Notes: generated by a model from the sequence alone, not told the origin. Shown: positions 45,902 to 55,239, counted from the first letter of the stretch. The stretch is 64,000 nucleotides of DNA from Longimonas halophila (GCF_002554705.1 NZ_PDEP01000015.1:30464-94463); one strand, 5' to 3'. Numbers and translations: made by a program.

Positions 45902-46708
45902 ATGATGCCATCCCTGCACATCGACTGGAACGTGGACCCCGTACTGTTCGATCTGGGACTGTTTCAAATTCACTGGTACGGTGTCCTCTTTGCCACCGGT
46001 TTCTTTCTGGGCTATCTTGTGGTGCAGCGCATGTTTGTGTGGGAGGAGAAACCGCTGCGCGATCTGGAGCCGCTCTTCTTTTACGTGATTGGCGGCGCGG
46101 TCATCGGGGCGCGGCTCGGGCATATCGTGTTCTACAACCTGACGTACTACGTGCTCAATCCCATCGAAGTCTTCTACATCCACCAGGGCGGACTCGCCAG
46201 CCATGGGGGCGGCATTGGCATTATCATCGCGTTGTATCTGTACGCACGCTCGCGCCGCGAGCAGCCGTACCTGTGGGTTACCGACCGGGTGGTGGTGCCT
46301 ACCGCACTGGCAGGCATGTTCATCCGCATCGGCAACGTGTTCAACTCAGAGCTCTACGGCATGCCTGCTGATGTGCCATGGGCATTCGTCTTCGAGCGGG
46401 TCGATGCGGTGCCGCGCCACCCTGTGCAGTTGTATGAGGCGCTGGCCTACGGGCTGATCTTCGTGGTGCTGTTTCTGGTGTACCGATGGCGAGTCTATCC
46501 GCGCACGCAGCAGGGGGAGGCACAGCACGGCCTGCTATCGGGGCTTTTTCTCATCCTCGTATTCACTGCCCGCTTCGGGCTGGAGTTCTTCAAAGCGCCG
46601 GTATCGGACCTGGTGCAGGTCCTCCCCATCGATATGGGGCAGCTACTGAGTCTCCCTGCGGTGCTGCTGGGGCTGTGGCTGCTGTGGCGGGTGCGGCGGC
46701 CTGCGTGA
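45902..46708 (+). CDS. lgt: Prolipoprotein diacylglyceryl transferase
   Basis: The 268-residue inner-membrane enzyme moves diacylglycerol from phosphatidylglycerol to the lipobox Cys of prolipoproteins. Seven membrane helices are visible. Conserved stretches are FQIHWYGVLFATGFF near residue 22, GGAVIGARLGHIVFYN near 63-78, HQGGLASHGGGIGI near 93-106 and FIRIGNVFNSELYG near 140-153, the family signature with its Arg and Asn. Several lipoproteins in this window (9315, 10892, 60257) would be its substrates. It is convergent with the thymidine kinase gene, whose stop is 3 bases away. Confidence 0.95.
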   Translation: MMPSLHIDWNVDPVLFDLGLFQIHWYGVLFATGFFLGYLVVQRMFVWEEKPLRDLEPLFFYVIGGAVIGARLGHIVFYNLTYYVLNPIEVFYIHQGGLASHGGGIGIIIALYLYARSRREQPYLWVTDRVVVPTALAGMFIRIGNVFNSELYGMPADVPWAFVFERVDAVPRHPVQLYEALAYGLIFVVLFLVYRWRVYPRTQQGEAQHGLLSGLFLILVFTARFGLEFFKAPVSDLVQVLPIDMGQLLSLPAVLLGLWLLWRVRRPA

Positions 46709-46711
46709 ATG

Positions 46712-47359
46712 CTACTCGCCCCCCTCGGGCGAGGCCGATGAGGTAACGGGCGCAGCCGGAGCGGGTGCAGTCGACTCAGGCACCTCGCCCGGCTGAAAGC
46801 AGTCGCGACAGCGCGGCTCGTAGGCTTCGGTGGCGCCCAAGAGCACGCGCTCATCGCCCGGCACAATGCGCTGCGAGTGATTCGCCGGGGCACCGCACTG
46901 CACACAGATCGCGTGCAGCTTGGTGACGTGCTCGGCAATCGCCATGAGCTGCGGAATCGGCTCGAAGGGCTGGCCCTTGTAGTCCTGGTCGAGCCCGGCC
47001 ACGACCACGCGCACGCCACGCGCCGCCAGCGTCTGGCACGCCTCGACCAGATCGTTGCCAAAGAACTGGGCTTCGTCGATGCCGACAACGTCGGCGCCAT
47101 CGGCCTGGCGAATCATCGACGCAGCCGACTCTACGGGCACCGTGGGCAGGGCTGTTTCGTCGTGTGAGACCACTTCGTCGTCGCTGTAGCGCGTGTCGAG
47201 GGCCGGCTTGAACGCAATGGTCTCTTGCCGTGCAATGCGCGCACGGCGCAGGCGACGAATGAGCTCTTCGGTTTTGCCACTGAACATCGATCCGCACACG
47301 ACTTCAATCCAGCCGGCGTTGCGGGTTCGGTCTACGATATGAGGCTCCATGAAACGCAT
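46712..47359 (-). CDS. tdk: Thymidine kinase
   Basis: A 215-residue type II thymidine kinase that phosphorylates thymidine with ATP. It has the P-loop GSMFSGKTEELIRRL near residue 23-37, the Walker-B-like DEAQFF near 94, the lasso-domain Cys pairs (CVQCGAP and CRDCF, four zinc ligands) and the substrate stretch near VLLGATEAYEPRC. The C-terminal 25 residues are a low-complexity Ala/Pro/Ser/Glu tail not needed for catalysis. GGAGG stands 3 bases before the ATG at 47359 and 12 before the one at 47350, so either may be used. Confidence 0.95.
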   Translation of the reverse strand: MRFMEPHIVDRTRNAGWIEVVCGSMFSGKTEELIRRLRRARIARQETIAFKPALDTRYSDDEVVSHDETALPTVPVESAASMIRQADGADVVGIDEAQFFGNDLVEACQTLAARGVRVVVAGLDQDYKGQPFEPIPQLMAIAEHVTKLHAICVQCGAPANHSQRIVPGDERVLLGATEAYEPRCRDCFQPGEVPESTAPAPAAPVTSSASPEGGE

Positions 47360-47484
47360 TTTCCTCCAACAAAATATACGGGGCCAGACAGCATAGGCTG
47401 CATGCTGTGTACAGGGTAGCATGTGGCTGGTGCAGATGCCACGCCCAATCGTCACATTCCGACGAAAAGCCCCAGTGCTTGTGC

Positions 47485-49407
47485 TCAGTCGGCTACAGCG
47501 GGACGCCCCTCCGGAAGCGCCGCGTCCAGGTGCAGCACGAGCGTGTGGGCGGCGTCGAGGGCCGCCAGCCGCGAGTCGTGCGACGGGTGGGCGGGGCTGA
47601 AGCGCGCCTGGTCGCAGGCGTGCAGCAGTTCTTCGGCGGTCTCGCGGACGGGACGGTCGATGCCATGCGCGTCCAGCACGGCAAATAACTCGTGCCGGGC
47701 GAGTCCGTTGGGCGAGCGGTTAAGGCGTTGTGCAACCAGTTCCACAACAGCCCGCTCCAGCGCGCGGTAGAATGCCGCCGTGGTACCGGCCCGCAACGCA
47801 TGCTGGGCAGCATCAAGATGGATCTGGGCCTGCTTCATAGCAGGATCAGCAGCGGCTGTATCGATTTTTCCGGACGACTGCGATGCCTCTGCATCCTCCT
47901 GAGTGCTGCCCTGTGGACCTGATGTACGCTGTTCCTGGGTGGGGCTGCGGCGTAGCCGGGTCAGTAGCACAGCGCCCCACTTCCAATAGGCCCACGCCCC
48001 AGCGGCTCCAAGGGTAAGTGTTCCGCTAAGCAGCAGTGCCCATCGGAACCATCCGCCCGTGTTCGGGGACGACTGCGCCGCCGGGCTTTGCTCTGCTGGT
48101 GATACGTTTGGAGCGTTATCGCGAGGCTGCACATGCACCGGTACTGCCTTGGCGTTGTGCGTTATGAACGACTCGACCTCCGGGTCGAAGTGGCTCCACG
48201 ACAGCGCAGGCACAACGAAGGGCTCCGCCGTGCGCGGCACCAGCGTGTAGGTGAACGTGCGCGTGCCGTGCAGATAGCCCTGCGTCCGCTCGAACGTTGT
48301 TTCGGTGCGCGGCCCCATCACATCCACATGCTGCGGCAGACGCAGCGGCGGTGCCTCAACAGCGTAGAGGTTGCCTGTGCCTTCTACGGTGAGCGTAACC
48401 GAAAGCCCCTCGCCAACGGCGACGTCGCTGGGCACCGGGCGGCGCTCCCACTGGAACGCCCCCACCGCACCGCGAAACGACGCGGGAGCGTCTTCTTCGG
48501 GAACGGGCTGGGCGGTGACTTGCACGGGCGGCGAGGCCAGCATGAGATCCTCAAACGCACGCTGCATGGGCATGATCTGGTCGGCCGTTGCCATGCCCAG
48601 GCCAGGCGTAGCTTCGGTTTCCACACGCAGCGGACGCACGCGCAGCGATCCGGCCCGCGTGGGAAACGTGGCCACCCGCTTGATTACGATGTACCGATAC
48701 GTGGCGTTGGGCGTATCGGGCTGCGGCTGGCCATTCACTTCCAGCTCCTCGCGCCAGAACCCCGGCGCCTCCCACGCCTCGGCCAGGCGGCTCTGGCGCA
48801 GGCGAATGCCGGGCCGAAAGTAGAGCCGGTACTCAATGGGCACCTGCTCTCCTACGAAAACCGCCGTGTCAGCAGGCGTCACGTCAATGAAGAGGTCGTC
48901 GTCGCTAATAAGCGGTTCCGTAGCTCCGTTGGTCTCGCGTTGGGGCCCGCGTGCCGCCTCAGAGGCGCCCCCCGAGCCATGCCCCGTAGGAGGCATTCCA
49001 GTGCGGGTCGACTGCGGCACGACTTCCACGTCAATGGTGCCCGTCGACACCGTTTGCGTGCCAATCTGCACCGTTACCGGATCGAACGTCGCTGTACCCA
49101 GCCGCATGGGCCGGTAGCGCCACGAAAACGTGACCACCCGCTCAGAGCGTCCGTTGCGTTCGTGGGCATGCTGCTCCGTAGCCGGAGTCGCATTCAGCAA
49201 CACCAGGTTCGATGTCGGGGGCGGTTCGGGCGTGCGAATGGAGGCAAGCGGTGCGCCCTGTATCTGCAGCGAGTACGTAATTCGCTCTTCCGAGCCAATC
49301 GTATACGCGTCGACCTGGGCCTCCACCTGCACGGCCGACTGCCCCTGCGCAGGACCAATGCTCCACAGCGCGAGCATGGCAATCCCAAGTAGAACGCGCA
49401 CAGGCAT
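47485..49407 (-). CDS. batD: BatD-like protein
   Basis: A 640-residue protein with a signal peptide (MPVRVLLGIAMLALWSIG...QGQ), several beta-sandwich modules (about 25-440; AYTIGSEERITYSLQIQG at the start, VGEGLSVTLTVEGTGNLYAV later), one membrane helix (WALLLSGTLTLGAAGAWAYW near 475) and a cytoplasmic helical tail. This is the plan of BatD of the Bat (Bacteroides aerotolerance) cluster. BatD normally follows batA, batB and batC and belongs to a complex with MoxR ATPase and von Willebrand-type proteins. Here only the BatC-like gene precedes it. The start was set at the signal peptide. Confidence 0.85.
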   Translation of the reverse strand: MPVRVLLGIAMLALWSIGPAQGQSAVQVEAQVDAYTIGSEERITYSLQIQGAPLASIRTPEPPPTSNLVLLNATPATEQHAHERNGRSERVVTFSWRYRPMRLGTATFDPVTVQIGTQTVSTGTIDVEVVPQSTRTGMPPTGHGSGGASEAARGPQRETNGATEPLISDDDLFIDVTPADTAVFVGEQVPIEYRLYFRPGIRLRQSRLAEAWEAPGFWREELEVNGQPQPDTPNATYRYIVIKRVATFPTRAGSLRVRPLRVETEATPGLGMATADQIMPMQRAFEDLMLASPPVQVTAQPVPEEDAPASFRGAVGAFQWERRPVPSDVAVGEGLSVTLTVEGTGNLYAVEAPPLRLPQHVDVMGPRTETTFERTQGYLHGTRTFTYTLVPRTAEPFVVPALSWSHFDPEVESFITHNAKAVPVHVQPRDNAPNVSPAEQSPAAQSSPNTGGWFRWALLLSGTLTLGAAGAWAYWKWGAVLLTRLRRSPTQEQRTSGPQGSTQEDAEASQSSGKIDTAAADPAMKQAQIHLDAAQHALRAGTTAAFYRALERAVVELVAQRLNRSPNGLARHELFAVLDAHGIDRPVRETAEELLHACDQARFSPAHPSHDSRLAALDAAHTLVLHLDAALPEGRPAVAD

Positions 49408-49524
49408 GGCAACGCAACGTAGTGAAAGAAGACCATTGACAGCGTTTCTACGGCGCGCCTGCAACGGAGTTACACCTGTATCGAGGTGCGGTTGGGGGCG
49501 TAACAACGGCCAGCCCCCGCTGCC

Positions 49525-50298
49525 TTACCAATCGCGCCCCGTTTCGGGAGGAGCCCCAAACGAACGCATGGCCCGCATCAGCGGCTGACCCTGCGCCTCT
49601 ACCAGTTGCAGCAACGCCTCGGCCTGCGCCTGCGTCAGGGGCGTAACAGGTTGGGGGGAGGCCAAACTGGGCGATGACGCCGACGGTGGGTTCCGGACCT
49701 CCGTGGGCTCGCGCTCTGCTTCGGGCACGGTCGCACGGGGCGATGGGTCTCCGTTCGAGCCAGGGCGTTCCGATGCAGTGCCCGGCGTACCCGCTTGCCC
49801 CGCGTCTCCATCCGAAGGCGCCTTGTCAGAACGCGGGGGATCGCTCTCTCCGGGGTTCGGTGAAGGCGATTCGCCGGTCTGGGGGTTGCCGTCGGTGCCG
49901 TCGTCAGACGCGTCGTCTTGGCGGTCGCCCTGGGTCTGGTTTCCCCCCTGGTTCGAGTCAGCACGCTCGCCGTCTTCAGCGCCTGCTCCGGCGCCCGACT
50001 GGCCCGTCTCAGACGGATCGGGCTGCGGCGGCTGGCGCTCGATTTCGGCCTGAAGCGCCTGTAGCTTGGGATGGTCGGGCGCCACGCGCAGCCCTTCTTC
50101 CACGGCCTGCAACGCAGCCTCGGCCTCGTCGGCCAAGTAATGCTGAGCGGCACGATGGAAGTAAGCCGTCCCGATGTCACTGGAGCCATCCGACTGGGCC
50201 GCTGCGGGGCTGCTTCCGAGCAGACTCAGCGCGAGAAGCCCGAGCATCCAACCGAATACTCTGTAGCGGTGGGAACGTGGCAAGCTACAGGCACTCAT
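49525..50298 (-). CDS. batC: BatC-like TPR protein
   Basis: A 257-residue exported protein. Signal peptide VFGWMLGLLALSLLGSSPAAAQ, then one or two TPR units (about 40-85; TAYFHRAAQHYLADEAEAALQ), then a long disordered Gly/Asp/Pro/Ser-rich region (90-215), and a short helical end (VTPLTQAQAEALLQLVEAQG). In Bacteroidetes this arrangement, just before batD, is BatC. Its start overlaps the stop of the DUF423 gene (ATGA). The partners BatA, BatB and MoxR are absent from the window. Confidence 0.75.
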   Translation of the reverse strand: MSACSLPRSHRYRVFGWMLGLLALSLLGSSPAAAQSDGSSDIGTAYFHRAAQHYLADEAEAALQAVEEGLRVAPDHPKLQALQAEIERQPPQPDPSETGQSGAGAGAEDGERADSNQGGNQTQGDRQDDASDDGTDGNPQTGESPSPNPGESDPPRSDKAPSDGDAGQAGTPGTASERPGSNGDPSPRATVPEAEREPTEVRNPPSASSPSLASPQPVTPLTQAQAEALLQLVEAQGQPLMRAMRSFGAPPETGRDW

Positions 50299-50693
50299 GG
50301 CATCGGCACGCTTTGCGGCGACCACGTGAATACGGACCAGGCCAGCAAGCCCCATCCTACGATAAATGCCACGCCCCCGATGGGCGCTACGGCCCCGAGT
50401 ATCGGTGTGTCAGTGAGCACGAGGGTGTACAGGCTGCCCGAAAAGAACACAACGCCTGTTAGAAAGCTGACACCGGCCCAGAAGACCGGTGTAGCCGGAG
50501 CGCCCAGCGCCAGCAGTCCCCCCGCTGCTACGAGGGCAAGGGCATGGTACATCTGGTACTGCACCCCCGTGTTGAACGTGTCGATGCGATCGGGCGAGAC
50601 GCGGGTTTCGAGTCCGTGCGCGCCAAACGCGCCCAGCGCCACGGCCAGCCCCGCCAGCACCGCGCCCACGCCAAGAAAGAAGCGAATCGTCAT
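50295..50693 (-). CDS. DUF423 family membrane protein (YgdD-like)
   Basis: A 132-residue protein with four predicted helices. The pattern FLGVGAVLAGLAVALGAFGAHGL at the N-terminus, TGVQYQMYHALALV in the middle and PIGGVAFIVGWGLLAW at the end is diagnostic of DUF423. The function is unknown. It lies 43 bases after rsfS and overlaps the batC start by four bases, so it is probably translated with it. The start at MTIRFFLG was preferred to one 27 bases upstream. Confidence 0.88.
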   Translation of the reverse strand: MTIRFFLGVGAVLAGLAVALGAFGAHGLETRVSPDRIDTFNTGVQYQMYHALALVAAGGLLALGAPATPVFWAGVSFLTGVVFFSGSLYTLVLTDTPILGAVAPIGGVAFIVGWGLLAWSVFTWSPQSVPMP

Positions 50694-50735
50694 GATGCAG
50701 AACAGCAGTTGGTGCAACAAACGGCGGCAGGCGAT

Positions 50736-51203
50736 CTACGCATTGCCCGAGGCTGCCGCAGAGAGCGCCTGCAGCAGCTCAACGTCCGAGGCATCCCCGT
50801 CGTCGGGCACATCGGCGCGATCGGCATCGCCCCAGAGGCGTTCGATGTTGTAGTGCGCGCGTTTTTCTTCGCTAAAGACATGGACCACCACATCCACATA
50901 GTCGAGCACGACCCACTCCAGTGCCTCGGTGCCTTCGCGCTGCCAGGGGCGCTCACCGCACGTCTCCTCGATATGATCCATCACCCCGTTTGCAATGGCG
51001 CGGATCTGCACGTCTGAGCCGCCGGTGCCGAGCACAAAGAAGTCGGCCATGGCAGCAATGGAGCGCAGGTCAAGCACCACAATATCCGTGGCTTTCTTCT
51101 CGGCCATGGCGTCAACGGCGTGGGCGGTTAGCGCATAGCCGGGGTTTTGGGGAGGGCGCCGTGTGGGCGCATCGGGCGATGGGGGCGTGTTCGGGGTAGC
51201 CAT
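50736..51203 (-). CDS. rsfS: Ribosome silencing factor RsfS
   Basis: The 155-residue protein binds ribosomal protein L14 and blocks subunit joining in starved cells. The core (about 25-130) carries KKATDIVVLDLRSIAAMADFF, GTGGSDVQIRAIANGV, CGERPWQREG and WVVLDYVDVVVHVF, all typical of RsfS/Iojap. The first 20 residues are a Pro/Thr-rich extension, and the last 25 (DRADVPDDGDASDVELLQ) are acidic, both beyond the usual 110 residues. The LytR_C gene lies 59 bases upstream, an order often seen in Bacteroidetes-like genomes. Confidence 0.93.
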   Translation of the reverse strand: MATPNTPPSPDAPTRRPPQNPGYALTAHAVDAMAEKKATDIVVLDLRSIAAMADFFVLGTGGSDVQIRAIANGVMDHIEETCGERPWQREGTEALEWVVLDYVDVVVHVFSEEKRAHYNIERLWGDADRADVPDDGDASDVELLQALSAAASGNA

Positions 51204-51262
51204 GTAGTAGAGCGTAATGAGAGTAGGGAGGGCGAGAAGCAGTGCAGCGCCGACTGAGGCAG

Positions 51263-51730
51263 CTAATCGGCGGTCTGAAAGGGCGGTAGCGTTTCGTAGT
51301 CGTGCCCAATGAGCACCGAGGCGTCAAGATACATCTCTGGATTTACGTTTTGATGCACATGCTCGTCATCTACGCCAAGCGCCTGTGCCACACGGCGGGC
51401 CGATTCGGGATCGCCGATGCGGTCAATCACCTGTGTGTGTTCGACATCGAAGCTTGTGTGGTTGCCCACATCGACCACATCGAACCCCTTGTCGCGCAGA
51501 TACGACATCACGGTCGCCGCCAGGCCGTCGGCCCCGGCAGCGTTGCGGACCTCCACCTGGATGACCGTGCCTACCAGTTCGTCCGATGTCGTAGCGCGGT
51601 CGGGGTTGGTAGGCGGCGTGCGGCCGGGCTGGGCGACCAGCCCATAGACGAGTGCTGCACACATCAGGCCAAGCATGGCCAGCGCCACGTTGAGCATTAT
51701 TTCTTTAGCACGCGCGGCAGACCAACTCAT
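51263..51730 (-). CDS. LytR C-terminal domain protein
   Basis: A 155-residue protein with one membrane helix near the N-terminus (IMLNVALAMLGLMCAALVYGLV) and an exported LytR_C-type domain (about 55-150; VIQVEVRNAAGADGLAATVM, YLRDKGFDVVDVGN, DASVLIGHDYETL). The domain is found at the end of LytR-CpsA-Psr proteins and alone, as here. Its role is not settled, and cell-wall linkage is supposed. It precedes rsfS on the same strand. Confidence 0.85.
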   Translation of the reverse strand: MSWSAARAKEIMLNVALAMLGLMCAALVYGLVAQPGRTPPTNPDRATTSDELVGTVIQVEVRNAAGADGLAATVMSYLRDKGFDVVDVGNHTSFDVEHTQVIDRIGDPESARRVAQALGVDDEHVHQNVNPEMYLDASVLIGHDYETLPPFQTAD

Positions 51731-51782
51731 ACGCAGGGCCGTCTCGTACGCAGGGGCAGGCGTAGCTGCTTGGAGGTCTCAG

Positions 51783-52322
51783 TTAGTTGCGCCAGAACAG
51801 ATTGCTGGTCCCGGTATGGGCCCGCATGCCCACATGGCTGCGGTGTCCGTAAGGGCTGTACGCGCCGCCATAGGGACTCATGTACGAGCCATGTGGACTC
51901 TGGCGCATCTGAAACCGAAACTCCATGTTTTCGGAGGGACGATACGCCACTTCGGCGTTCCGTAAGAAGACGCGGGCGTCTTGCTCATTGGCAAAGGAGT
52001 TGCTTCCACCAAAGGGCGAGTGCGACAGGCTCACGTCCACGCGCGCGGCCCATTGCTCGTTGAACTGCCACATCATGGAGTTGGTGTACATGCCGAGCGA
52101 GGCCGAATTGCCCCCGAAGCGCGACATGGACATCTCGTAGGCATGCGACATCCGAAAGTGCTCATCGCTAAACAGCGTATTCAGCAGGCTTCCTGCTGTG
52201 GAGCCGTCGTCGTAGAGCGCCGCCGGAGCCGGGCGGCTGGCCGTTTCGCGTAGCTGCGCCTGGGCAGGCTGCATCACGCTAAGCATGACCACTAAGCAGA
52301 GCAACGAAAAGAAAGCACGCAT
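51783..52322 (-). CDS. Exported hypothetical protein
   Basis: A 179-residue protein with a signal peptide (MRAFFSLLCLVVMLSVMQPAQAQ), not matched to a known family. The mature part has repeated short Ser/Met/Phe-rich strands (HAYEMSMSRFGGNSASLGMY, WQFNEQWAARVDVSLSHSPFG) and a Ser/Tyr/Gly/His-rich end (SPHGSYMSPYGGAYSPYG). This could be an outer-membrane beta-barrel fragment or a surface protein. It is 52 bases upstream of the LytR_C gene and in the same direction. A start at 52370 would lengthen the leader. Confidence 0.65.
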   Translation of the reverse strand: MRAFFSLLCLVVMLSVMQPAQAQLRETASRPAPAALYDDGSTAGSLLNTLFSDEHFRMSHAYEMSMSRFGGNSASLGMYTNSMMWQFNEQWAARVDVSLSHSPFGGSNSFANEQDARVFLRNAEVAYRPSENMEFRFQMRQSPHGSYMSPYGGAYSPYGHRSHVGMRAHTGTSNLFWRN

Positions 52323-52743
52323 AGGCGATTCACCTCGGAAATCCAGGACGTAATGGGGAAAGCGGTTCATGGCAGTGCCACGTTTAGTCGGTACCCGCCT
52401 TCTGCTTTTTTGTTCGATGCAGGCAGACATACGTTTTGCGCTGTGCAAGCCCCCCGAAAGCCTCTCGTGGTACCGGTCTGCTGGATGAGTCTGTACGCCA
52501 CTCTCGATGTTTGAAGTGGCCGTTTGACGTATGCACAATGCTACTGCATGCTGCTACCGGCGACTATTTCCTTATCTCATGGCCCATGCGGATATCCGCC
52601 GCCAGCGCGCGCTTTTCGCCTGTTTTGACACATATGGTAAAACATTTGACACGCTCGGAAAAGCATTCCTTCGTGCGTACGGGTACGTTGGGAGCACGTA
52701 ACAGTCCTGCCGCTGATCACGCTCATGTGCTTCCTGCTGTGTT
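52323..52743. other. Intergenic region without recognised features
   Basis: About 420 bases between divergent genes. No hairpin, repeat or promoter match stands out. Confidence 0.5.
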
Positions 52744-53226
52744 ATGGCCTCCACTGTTGAAGAACGGCTTCTGGCCGATGCCTCTCCTGGGCATGCCGCA
52801 CGCTGGCAACGTTTAATTCCGAACCAGCTACGCACAACCACGCACCCGGGCGTGCATCAAGTGTTAGACCATGTGATGCATCTGGATACGGCTCTGGATC
52901 CGCCCGTGTGGACGGCGCTCTCGGAAGCTCGTTCAGTGCAGCAGTTGCGTGCACGGTACCGACGACTTGCGGCGCAGCATGCCACCCCGCACTCGAAAGC
53001 GGACAACGACGCGCCCGTAACTTCTTCGGTTGCGCCGAAGGTGGATGCGCTGCTTCATTTTCTGCAAGAACAAGCGGCTCGCATTCCCGAGGGACCTGTG
53101 CTCTTAAACACGCTGCATCAGCGCTGTCAGTGGATGTGGGTGGCCAGCACACTGCATGCTGCGTTTACGCATCCGATGCTCTCGGAGCTGGGCCGCCTGC
53201 GGCAGGGGAAGCCACCGCGCAACTGA
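52744..53226 (+). CDS. Hypothetical protein
   Basis: A 160-residue protein of no known family, without signal peptide or membrane helix. It is mostly helical with mixed charge (VEERLLADASPGHAARWQRLIPN; VDALLHFLQEQAARIPEGP). Third-position GC and amino-acid use are those of a real gene, unlike the reverse-strand frame over the same bases. It ends 16 bases before the convergent aldehyde dehydrogenase stop. Its function cannot be guessed. Confidence 0.55.
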   Translation: MASTVEERLLADASPGHAARWQRLIPNQLRTTTHPGVHQVLDHVMHLDTALDPPVWTALSEARSVQQLRARYRRLAAQHATPHSKADNDAPVTSSVAPKVDALLHFLQEQAARIPEGPVLLNTLHQRCQWMWVASTLHAAFTHPMLSELGRLRQGKPPRN

Positions 53227-53241
53227 TGGCCCTGCCCTCGA

Positions 53242-54615
53242 CTATTCCACCCAAACGGTCTTCACGTTTACAAACTCACGGATGCCGTGAGCGCCTAACT
53301 CGCGTCCGTAGCCGCTGTCTTTGATGCCACCAAACGGCAGGCGCGGATCGCTCTTCACCATGCTGTTCACGAACGCACAGCCCACCTCCAGCTGCTGCGC
53401 GATCTGCTCGCCGCGCTCGATGTTTTGCGTAAAGACCGCACCACCCAGTCCAAACTGCGTATCATTGGCCAGGTCCACGGCATCCTCAGCATCCGCCGCC
53501 ACGACAATGGACGCCACTGGGCCGAAGATCTCTTCGACGAAAGCCACGCTGCCCGGCACCACATCGGTAAGGACCGTGGGCGGCATGTAGAAGCCATCGG
53601 TATCGGCAGGCACTTCAGCTTCAGCAGCGATGGTGGCGCCCTCGTTCACCGCACGGTCAACCTGGCGGCGGACCGTGTCGCGCAGGTCGGCGCGGGCCAT
53701 CGGGCCGATGTCGGTGGCCGGGTCGGTCGGGTCGCCCACGGTGAGGGCGTCCACTGTGGCTGCGACGCGCTCGGTGAACGCATCCGCAATGGGGGCTTCT
53801 ACGATGAACCGTTTCGCCGCGATGCAGCTCTGCCCATTGTTCTGCATGCGCGCCTGCACCGCTGTGTCCACGGCAGCATCCAGATCCGCATCTGCCAAAA
53901 CAATGAAGGGGGCGGAGCCGCCCAGTTCGAGCACGGTGGGTTTGACCTGGGCGGCTGCTTGCTGCGCCACGGCCTGGCCGGCCCCCACGCTGCCGGTGAG
54001 CGTAACCGCCTGCACGCGCCGATCGGCAATGCACGAGCTTACGGTATCCTCGTCGATGCGGAGCGTCTGCACCTCACCGCTGTCGAACCCCGCCTCCACA
54101 CAGAGCTGCTCAATAGCTTCCGCACAGCCCATCGTGTTGGGCGCGTGCTTTAAGAGCATGGTGTTGCCCGCCATGAGCGCCGGCGCACCGAACCGGAACG
54201 CCTGCCAGAACGGGTAATTCCACGGCATAATCGCCAGCACCGTCCCCAGCGGCTCATACCGCACGTAGGAGCGCTGCGCATCGGTCTCCACCGTCTTGTG
54301 CGATAGGATGTCAGCGCCGTGCTCGGCATAGTGACGGCAGACCCACGCGCACTTCTCAGCTTCGCCCTTCGCCTGACTGAGCGGCTTGCCCATCTCGCGC
54401 GTCATAAGCGCGCCCCACTCGTCCGGTCGCGACTCCAGCGCATCGGCCAGAGCGTGCAGCCGCGCCGCACGCTCCTCGAACGGACGCGATTTCTGGATGA
54501 TTGCTGCCTCATGGGCCCGCTGCAAGCGCGCATCCACTTCGGCGTCGGTGTGCGCGTCGTACGTGGCGATGGGCGTGTTCGTGGCGGGGTTGATCGACGT
54601 GAAGGACGTGGGCAT
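53242..54615 (-). CDS. NAD(P)-dependent succinate-semialdehyde dehydrogenase
   Basis: A 457-residue aldehyde dehydrogenase. The catalytic Glu is in LELGGSAPFIVL near residue 227, the nucleophile Cys in NNGQSCIAAKRFIV near 260 and the nucleotide-binding stretch at IMPWNYPFWQ near 137. IKDSGYGRELG near the end is typical of the SSADH subfamily. It oxidises succinate semialdehyde to succinate, in GABA or related degradation. An NAD-dependent use with other short aldehydes is possible. The start at MPTSFTSINP was preferred to one 36 bases upstream. Confidence 0.92.
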   Translation of the reverse strand: MPTSFTSINPATNTPIATYDAHTDAEVDARLQRAHEAAIIQKSRPFEERAARLHALADALESRPDEWGALMTREMGKPLSQAKGEAEKCAWVCRHYAEHGADILSHKTVETDAQRSYVRYEPLGTVLAIMPWNYPFWQAFRFGAPALMAGNTMLLKHAPNTMGCAEAIEQLCVEAGFDSGEVQTLRIDEDTVSSCIADRRVQAVTLTGSVGAGQAVAQQAAAQVKPTVLELGGSAPFIVLADADLDAAVDTAVQARMQNNGQSCIAAKRFIVEAPIADAFTERVAATVDALTVGDPTDPATDIGPMARADLRDTVRRQVDRAVNEGATIAAEAEVPADTDGFYMPPTVLTDVVPGSVAFVEEIFGPVASIVVAADAEDAVDLANDTQFGLGGAVFTQNIERGEQIAQQLEVGCAFVNSMVKSDPRLPFGGIKDSGYGRELGAHGIREFVNVKTVWVE

Positions 54616-54724
54616 AGCGAAAGCAGGTTGAATTCGGGTGGATACGAACACGTGTGCCCGAACGAAAGCGGTTTGCAGGGAGATCCGTGGGGCGCGGGGC
54701 TTGCATGAAGCTTCCTTCTCAAGA

Positions 54725-54756
54725 ACGTAGGGACACGGCGCGCCGCGTCCCTACAT
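54725..54756. repeat. Dispersed palindrome C, copy 1
   Basis: A 32-base near-perfect palindrome centred on GGCGCGCC (GTAGGGACACGGCGCGCC then GCGTCCCTAC). It differs from the copy at 55617-55650 by few bases. It lies 60 bases past the PIN toxin stop. Confidence 0.8.
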
Positions 54757-54816
54757 AATCGTGTGGCCCCAAGACGTGTAGGGCTCTGCTCTTGCGGGCG
54801 CTGTCCCAGCCGCATG

Positions 54817-55239
54817 CTACACGCCAGGAATGAGTACGTTGAGCGGCTGGCCGTCTGCACGGCGATACACCTGAAAGTCCGAATCGGTCGTAAAGATCGT
54901 GGGAGCTGCCTGGCGCTCCGCCATCTGCACAAGACAGGCATCGGCGAAGGACATGGGTTGGTCGGCGTAGGCGTTCATGATCTCATGTATATGCTCTGCA
55001 TTCGGGGCGTAGGAAAATGGCACGGCTACGGCACCGCGTTCGAGGAAACGAATGAGCTGCTGGGTCCCTCGGGGCACATGCTCCAGCAGGTGAAAGGCCT
55101 CCGAGAGCACGGCCTCACACGTGTAGAGGGGGGTAGTGAGGTGAGCCATCTGCGTTTTAGTCCAGGTATGGTGCTGATCCCGCCGGTCAAAGAAGGCTAC
55201 AAGCGGCCCGGCGTCAATGAGCACCTCAGTCTTTGCCAT
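54817..55239 (-). CDS. PIN-domain toxin (VapC-like)
   Basis: A 140-residue PIN-domain ribonuclease. The acidic active site is complete: Asp in VLIDAGPLVAFF near residue 8, Glu in TCEAVLSEAFHLL near 43-49, Asp in SFADACLVQMAE near 100 and Asp in IFTTDSDFQVY near 118. It should cut RNA and stop growth when free. The antitoxin gene lies just upstream and overlaps by 14 bases. The module is bracketed by two copies of palindrome C. Confidence 0.85.
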   Translation of the reverse strand: MAKTEVLIDAGPLVAFFDRRDQHHTWTKTQMAHLTTPLYTCEAVLSEAFHLLEHVPRGTQQLIRFLERGAVAVPFSYAPNAEHIHEIMNAYADQPMSFADACLVQMAERQAAPTIFTTDSDFQVYRRADGQPLNVLIPGV

